NCBI RefSeq assembly: GCF_032362555.1
Contig: NC_083505.1
Location: 9,973,501 to 10,037,500 of the forward strand
Reading direction: 5' to 3'
From: Amyelois transitella
Taxonomy: Eukaryota > Arthropoda > Insecta > Lepidoptera > Pyralidae
Length of the DNA: 64,000 bases
Shown here piece by piece: positions 22,764 to 31,700 of this stretch (within the stretch, counting starts at the first letter, position 1; each line of letters opens with the position of its first letter). The position numbers were made by a program, and so were the translations under genes. A model generated the notes under the pieces. It was not told the origin of the DNA, did no database searches, and saw only the letters and a list, made by a program, of their open reading frames with translations.

Positions 22764-25700
22764 ATGTCAAAGCAGGGAAAAAGAAAAATAACTGTTGAGC
22801 TTCCTAAAACGAAAGATCTATCTAATAGACCTAGTGTTTTTGAACGTCTCGGAACCAAGAAAAATTCTAGTGCAAAAAAAACAACTGAACATTGCAGGCA
22901 GTGGGCTCAGCACGGGAGTTGCGTTTACGGTAAAAGTTGTAAATTTGCGTCCACGCACACATTAATAAGTCCGTCGAAGCAGCGTGCTGCTAATAATAAT
23001 AAGGACACTGAGCAAAAACGTTTGCTTAAGGATGACGGCAAAAGTAGACTGCATTCGACCGTGGTTGTAAAGTCAGGACGTAGCCCCGATGGCGAAATTG
23101 ACAACTGGGACCAAAATGACTTAGAGTATGCGGATACAGACGTTCTCGAGAAGCGTAGGCAACAATTGCAGCGAGAATTAGAGTTGCAGTTAAAAATGGA
23201 CTCTGGAAAGGACATGCGAAAAGATAAGAAGAAACCCGTGTCAAGTACGTCATCATCTAGGAGTTCCAGTTCTTCCAGCGTTTCTTCATCATCATCTGAT
23301 GGCAGCTCATCTTCCTCATCTTCAGGAAGGTATGGTGTTTATTTCTGTATGGATGACCTGATTACATGGCCCAGCTTTTGGTTCATATTCAGTCCCATCA
23401 TTTATAAGGACATAATCGTTTTAATGCTTTTTTGCATCATTATTTTAGGTACATGTCATGGCATCACCTTCAAATTTATAGGAATATGCCATAGCATTGG
23501 CTATGGCATATTCCTTTTAAAAAAAAAAATTCTAAAATTTTATGAATGAAATAAATTCAGTGTATTGACACTGGATTTATTTCATTTATAAAGGCGGATT
23601 TATATTTGTCTGACGTGTCGTGTCGTGACGCGTCAGAACGGTTTCGGTTCTATACATTTAGTATGGTAACGTTCATACTAGTAATGCGTGATGTGTTGTG
23701 ATGGTTTGTGTAAATGTATAGAACCGATACCGTTCTGACGCGTCACGACACGACACGTCAGACAAATATAAATCCGCCTTAAAATTTTTAACTAATAGTT
23801 GTCAGCTTATACTTAAATTCAACAAAATCATACTTGTTCCAGTGGACATTTTGATCAAGTATAAAAGTTCTGTATAAAACTGACACAGAATAGTGTCAAA
23901 CTGCAATATCTACTTAGACATTTGTATATCACCTCAAATTTAATAAAAAAAGTCCTTATTAGTGAGTTATTTAATCAAATTTAAACCTTATTTATGTATG
24001 ATAAGATTAAAACATTAAAGTTTAAATTTTCATCACATTCTACTACATAGAAGGAGATATGTGGAGTTGCATTTGTAAATTTTAAAATTATTTTAATGGC
24101 ATTAGCCATTAAAATAATTTTAAAAACTATTAAGTTTTACAACACTTGTGAATTAAATTTCTATAATTAATAATTGCCAAATTAAGAAATTTCATGTATA
24201 TTAAAATAAAAACAAACGAACTTATGTAAAAAAATACAATTATTCTCTGAGCACCATGGCATGTTTACTCTCACAGAGAACCAATGCTACTGAATGAAGA
24301 GGCAACTCAATATGTGGAGTAGGCAGTCATTTAATGGGGACATTTTTTTGATTGGGGATACTTTTTTGATTGGGGATGTTGGGGAATGTGTATCTATTTT
24401 TTATACTTGATTGAAGAGTGGAGGCCTATTATAATTGTACCAAATTTTTTCCCTTGATAATCTTTGCTTGAGCTAACACTGGATGAATGTGCATATATCT
24501 CTGGGGAAATGATGAAATACGCTAAAGTACCAAGAACCTATTTTCTCTGATTTTAGATTCTACTGGCATGATTTATTTGTGTTGTTCAATAAGACTATTT
24601 TGGTGTGTATTTTATGCAGTATCATAGAGGGTCCATTTTGTAGTAAACAGTTAACTATACAATGTATCTTTATGAACCTTCCTTCTTTACTGAATTTTAT
24701 TTATTAGTCCATATTTTTTACCACCATACTCACAAAAAATTTCTTAACAGGGATGCAAGGAGAAAAATTAAAAAAAGCAAGTTAAAGAGAAACTCCAGTT
24801 CATCTTCAGATGGAGAGCCATCCAAAAAGAAGTTTGTTAAAAGTGATCAGCTGAAAAGGGACAAGAGTGTTACTAAGAAAACTCCAGTGAAAAAGGAAGA
24901 CAGACTTTTGAAGAAACATGACATTGTTAAGAAGAAACCTGCTACTAAAGCACCTATTGGTAAGAAGTCTCTGTCACCAGGCAAGAAATCAGGAGGAACT
25001 CCTCCAATAACCTCAAAGAGTCTCTCTAAAATTGGGACTAAACATGGAAAGTCTCCACTAAGGAGAAAAAGTGCATCTCCGCATTCTACTAGAGATAGGG
25101 ATAAGGATCGCAATAAGGAGAAAGAAAGAGATAAGGACCGTGATAAAGAAAGGGAACGTACCAGAGGTCGAAGTAGGTCACCAAGAAAAGCACGGTCCAG
25201 ATCACCACGTAAAGATCAGAAAAAGAAAGAGAGTTCTGAAAGAAGCCGCCCAGTTTCACCTAAAAAACCAGTCAGGAGAGATGGCAGTACTGAGAGACAT
25301 AGAAAACGTTCAGCAAGCAGGGACCGTGACAGAGGGAGAGACCATAAAGACAGATCTATAGAGAGAAGAAAGGATAAGCATGATGATAAAGAAAGGCACG
25401 ATAGAAAAGATAGAAGGGACAGGAATAAGGACAACAAGAGAGATGATAGTAAGCGAAGGGGACGTGATCGAGGTTTAGGTAACAGGGGTGGATCTGACAA
25501 AGGTTTAGAAAAGCCAAATAAACCTATGGAAAGATTGCTGCCTAGACCTGAAGAGCGTTTGGCGGCCCTTGCTGCTATCTCCAACAGAAATCTCGAAACT
25601 GACAAAAATTCAACAACTTCTAAAGATAGGCAAGATACACAGTCTGAGAGGGGTGGGCGCAAACAGGAAAGGGCGGAAAAAGAGCGTTCTACTAAGAGAG

Positions 25701-28700
25701 ATAGAATGGATAGTTTGGACAGGGATCAAGGTGATTATGAAATGGGTATAGATCGTCAGTATGACAATGACCATAACATAGATCATTATGAAAGAGGTGA
25801 TGACAGATATGATAATATTCCTAGAGAAGATGATAGGTCACCAGGTTATGGTAGAGAAAGGCACTATGATGCTGGCTATGACATGGCAGGCCCACCTAGA
25901 GGTTATCCCGAGGATGAAGACAGGATGTATGGAGAACACATTGGTGATCATAGAGGTGTTGACATGGGTGAGATTCATATACAATTTTTAATTTAAAAGA
26001 CTTAAACTACAATGCCTTTTTTTAAAAACAAAAATTAAATGTTTATTAAATTTAAGGTTATGATGAACGCCATCCTAGACGGGATCGTTCTTGGGATCGA
26101 TCTGCTTCTATCGATCGGGAGCGTGGGTACATGCATCCACACAAAGACTGGGATAATGAAGACTACCGCGCTGCTGGGGACTGGGGTAGAGACAGACATT
26201 GGCCCATGCATGAACAGGTAATTTATTTCAAGCAATTATTTGACACTGCTTTTTGCTTCCTTATCTGTATAGTAGGAAAGAAAAAGATAGCGTGTGCCAG
26301 CTGCTTATTTTCGCTTGCAGATTGTAAAAGTCATTCAGGGGGATGGCTAGTGTATCTCGGGATTCTTCCTTTAGGCAATGGGCTAGCAGCATATTACTTT
26401 TTCAATCTCAATCTACTACTATCGACTATCGGTTACGCCATACAGCTGAACATGGTTTTTCAGTTTTTTGAGGCTGTTGGCTCTGCCTACCTCGTAAGCG
26501 ATTATATGTACGTATGTTGATTTTTTTCATACAACAAAGCCCCATTTTCATTATTGCAACTATCACACACACAACTAAGACTAATATACATACACAACAT
26601 GATCGTATACAAGATGATCTCATATTTATTGATTGCTTTTGAAATTCTGCTCTAGGTGAGTTTGTACTATCAAGCATTGTACCAGTATGAACCAATCGAT
26701 TACCGTAAAAGAAACTACAAAGATCCCTGTTTCATTCTCTCCCACCTTTTCCTTGGCTGTCCTTATCCTCATTTTGGTATGTTCTTTATCTATTTGTATT
26801 GTTTTAATGTTTTCGTTAACCCTTTGGCCGCCATGGATACCTATTTGGATTTAGAGGTCGGTTCAAAACTTTCCTGACATTTTGTAACAATATTAGTTTC
26901 CCAACCCTATTATTGAAGTTCTTTAAATGGCCAAAATTATAAATAAACAGAAGATGTTTTCATATGGAAAATTGTTATTTTTGGGATTAACTTATACGCC
27001 GGTTGCTTCGGCGGTTTCATATGAAAACATCTTCTGTGTAGCATCTATAGAGTACAATTTGGTTCAACTTACGTGGTGGGCTCTGTACATTTGTCAGTTT
27101 TGATTTCGGCGTTCAAAGGGTGAATAACAATTGTTTCTGCATAACAAATAAATTTCCAGATGAACGAGTGGGGTGACAAAGACCCTGAAATGGAAGGTTG
27201 GCATCATCGCGGCCACCCAGGGCCTGGGTCTCATCGGGGCCGTGGACATGGTGAGTACTGTGTGTACTCATATACACTTTTTAATTTATTTATATCAAGG
27301 GGGAAATTATATCGGGGGAGATTGCCTTCTCTGTTCATTTACCTAATAGTTTCAGCTGTACGTACTAAATTTCGGGAAAAGCTAATTTGAGAAACCTAAA
27401 TAGATATAATCACGTCTATATCCCTCGTGGTCGCCTTTTACGTCATCCATGGGAGCGAGATGGAGTGGTCCTATGTTTTTTAAAATCTAAATTAGTTTGT
27501 GCGTGTATTTAATAATACAAACACAATCATATTTAATTGTAGATGAATTTAATTTAATTTAACGCGCATTTTAATTTATTCACCGCATCATCTCTTTTGA
27601 CAGATGACTATAACAGAATGAGAATGGACATGGGCAGGGGTGACGGTAAAAGGCGAATGGCTAGAAATGAACCGCCTGAAGCCGCGGTGAAACACACGCC
27701 GCCGCCAGCGCAGACAGCCGCTGCCCCCGCCAGAACTGATACCGATGTGGAAGACAAACCCATACCTGATGATCTCAGCGAAATCAGTGATGATCCTGAT
27801 GATATACTTGAAAGAGATGACGTAAGTATAGACATGTAGGCAACCTACTTTATTTTTGTTATTATATTTTAATATAATAACATAACATAACTCTGGCTTG
27901 CCTGGGCTGGCCGGCCAGAGCGGAGTCGCAAGAGCAGATTCTATGCTCTAGGATGAGAGTGTATTGCACGTAATGGCGTAATAGCGGAGAAACGGAGTCA
28001 TACCTCGTGCCCGTTGAACCGCACAGGCCGCCGCATGGTGGCTTATTTAGGGTACCCATGGGCTGTTGTATAGCCAATGAGTAGCGAGTCACCATCTGCC
28101 TAATCAAAATTACGTGAGAGATTTTCGAGGCAGATGTCCGTGTCTCACTCCATAGCCCAGTAATCCAATTAACTAGCATCCCATCCGCATGACCCAGACC
28201 AAATAAATCCCTCCCTGGCAATAGTTTGGCAGCTGTGGAGGGCTTTCCATTGGTGTATCCCAATGGTTCATCAAGGGACAGATTTCCATAGCTGCAGCCA
28301 TCTCACTTTAGTATAAAAGGTACCAAAAGGCCTCTTTATGTTGACTTCAGCCCCATAAAAGCGTCCCAAATGACCGAGCCCCCATGGGCCCGTTCACATT
28401 TTACATGTACCAACATAAATAATAATAAGGCAAAGCTAGCTATGCCATAGTAACGATGGTCTTGACATGTTGTTAGAGGAAAACATCAGATTAATATTCG
28501 ATTATTTCTCTCCTCTTCAGTTTTCGTTCTTTCTCCTGTAGTGTACATATAAACATAGTATATTCCTAAATTTCCACTATACATCCTAGAGACATGAATA
28601 TTATCACGCCTTTACTGAGGAAAAAATCGTTTTCCAACTTGCCTGATCCATGCATTCCTACTTGTTTTGCTTTATCCATAGGTCATCAAGTTTTTCATGC

Positions 28701-31700
28701 AATGTTGCCAGAGTGGCTCTTTTGTACATTATATTACTTTTTATGCCCACTGTTGCGGCTTAATCTAGTAGCCATCACATTAATTTCGGTCGGGTTGTCA
28801 CTTAAGCAACATCGTATTTCTTAGCTCCGTCAATAAAAATAGATATCAAGAAATTAAGTGTTCGACAACTGCTGATTTTATTGTTTTTCGCTGATAAACA
28901 TTGCTGAGACATACTGAACATATAATTCTGTGAATTCGTGGTGCTTTATGTGTGGAACAGTGAATCGAAAATCTCAATTAACATTCTCAATTAAGATTAT
29001 TGTGAACTTTTGTTCGATCTACCCTCACGAAATTTAACATTTTGTGCCGTCACTTGCTGTCAATTGACAACCGGAAGTGTAGTTAAAGACAACCAGTGTT
29101 GCCCTTATTAGAAAAAAAAAACTACTACTACTAATAATACTATTTGTGTACAAAATTAAAATGGCTCAGTGCTTCAAGTGTAATTCCAAAGTTGATGATA
29201 AATCACCGAAAATTAGTTGCAAAGGGTGCAAAAGAGTAATATGTACAAAATGCAGTGGATTATCTGCAACAGAGATGCGTGTAATTGGTCTCCAGTCTCC
29301 TAAATTGTCCTATTTGTGTGATGATTGTGAAGAAGGTCTTAGACAAGTCCCAGATTTACGCAGACAAGTGACAATTCTCCAGCAACAGGTCCTAGACTTG
29401 CAGGCAAATCAAAACAACATAGTTAATTTGGACTCTGTTATCAATGAAATGGAGGATAGAAATAGCCGTAGTCGCAATCTCATTGTGTTTGGAATACCGG
29501 AATCTGAGGCAAGCTTGCCAGATGACCGGAAATGTCACGATAAAAATGAAGTTTCCAAAGCGCTAGCCTCGTTGCCGATTACTAACCCTGAAGTGGTCAC
29601 CATCTTTCGTCTGGGTAAGCCAGCACCTAATAATACTGGGAACCCTCGTCCTCTAAAAGTGGTACTTCACAATAAACGCATTGTTATAAGTATTTTAAAG
29701 AATAAAGGTAAGCTACCTACCACTATTAAGGTCAAGGCTGATTTAACTCCATACCAAAGAGACCAACTTAAAAAATTGCGCGAAGAGTTGGCTGCCCGTA
29801 CAGAAAAAGGTGAGCCCAACTTGACTATTAAATATATAAATAAGGTACCCAAGATAGTGCCAAATGCAAAAAACTAGTATATCAAAATATTTCAGAACTA
29901 TGCGTATTATACACAAACCTGGCATCCATAATGGCAAAATTCGATTTATTCCTTATTGAAGTCAACAAATACAAACCAGTATTTATTTTGATAGCAGAAA
30001 CGCATTTGCAGCCAAAAATTAGTGATAGTTTAATTAGTATACCTGGTTTCATACTATTTCGGCAAGACAGGAACAATAGAGAAGGTGGAGGTGTCGCAAT
30101 TTACATCGCATGTGAATTTAACAAAATTCCTGTTAAGGCAAAAGTGAACCCATTATATCATAATCCATTAGTGGAGGCCCTATGGCTGGACATACAGTAC
30201 GGATGCCTAGACCTACTTATGGCTTGTGTGTATCGCCCACCATCAGGTACATGCAAAAGTACGGACGAAATTTTATTTAACACTATTGAAAAGGCAGCCT
30301 CTGAAAGGAGTGTACTTGTGGTTGGTGATTTCAATTTGCCTAAGCTGAAATGGCCTCTTGTAATTAGTGATACACTGGATAAATTGCACGAAAGCTTCGT
30401 AACAATGTACTCTAATAGTAATCTGACCCAACTTGTAACACAAATTACCAGAACACGAAGAACCCAAGAGTCATTATTGGATCTCATACTGTGCAATGAT
30501 GATAACCTAATAAGTAATATACGGTATTTACCACCCATTGGAAAAAGTGACCACTTAGTGCTTTTGTCATACATACAGGTTATTACCCCCAACAAAAAGA
30601 CCACCCCTATGAATTTCTCCCTTGACTATCGCAATGCTGACTATGATAAAATTAACGACTATCTGCGTCAAAATCCAGTAACGAGATACGAAAATTTAAA
30701 TGATATGTGGATTTCCTTTAAAGATAATGTTAAAAGATCAACTGAAAGATATGTAAAGTTAAAATGTAATAGAACCAGAAAAAGTCAAAAACCTTGGATA
30801 AATAAAGAAATTTTAGAACTAACGCGAAAGAAAAAAGAGTTATGGAATATCTACAAAATTTGTAAAACTGATTCCGCATATCGTGAGTACAGAGATACGA
30901 ATCATAAAATCATTAAATTATCAAAAACTAGAAGAACTTATTTTGAAACCAATATTATTGATAGTGGTCCCAAGGCTTTCTATGGATACATCAGAAAGCA
31001 ACTAAATTCTAAAGTCAGTGTACCCAACGTCCTCAGAGGGACATCTCAGGAAGTAGTTGATGATCCACAAGAAATTGCCGAGTTATTTGCAGATCAATTT
31101 GAAAACAGTTACATACGAGAGCCTGATGGACCTATGCCTGATATTTTGATCCCAAGAGTCGATAATTGTATTGAAAACGTGGAATTCACTGCTGAATCTG
31201 TATCTGTCGCTCCTAAGACATTTGATGATAATACATCTCCTGGCCCAGATAACATTCCCTCTATACTGCTTAAACGATGCTCATCAAACCTTGCCGAAAC
31301 AATAGCAGATTTAATGAATAACTCCATGGAAATTGGCCAACTACCAGCCGACTGGAAAGTAGCAACAGTTGTGCCTATCTATAAGAAGGGCGACAAATTA
31401 GCCCCTGCTAACTTCAGACCTATTAGTCTCACTAGCATTTTATGCCGGGCAATGGAAAAGATTATAGCTCAAAAACTTAGAGAGTTCTTATGTAACGAGC
31501 ATATCATTATAGATGAGCAACATGGATTTGTACCTAGGCGATCAATTGTTACTAACCTACTATTATGTGTGAACCAATGGATAGATAACCATAATAATGG
31601 ACAACCAACAGATGTGATATATCTTGACTATGAAAAGGCCTTTGACCGTGTACCCCTCAAGAGACTCATACACAAATTGGAACACCTAGGTATACGAGGG

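Noticed and set aside
25216-25662. Leu/Ser-rich minus-strand frame inside Flacc exon 2
   Set aside because: It is the antisense image of the RD/RE/RS-rich coding repeat and has no start context or domain.
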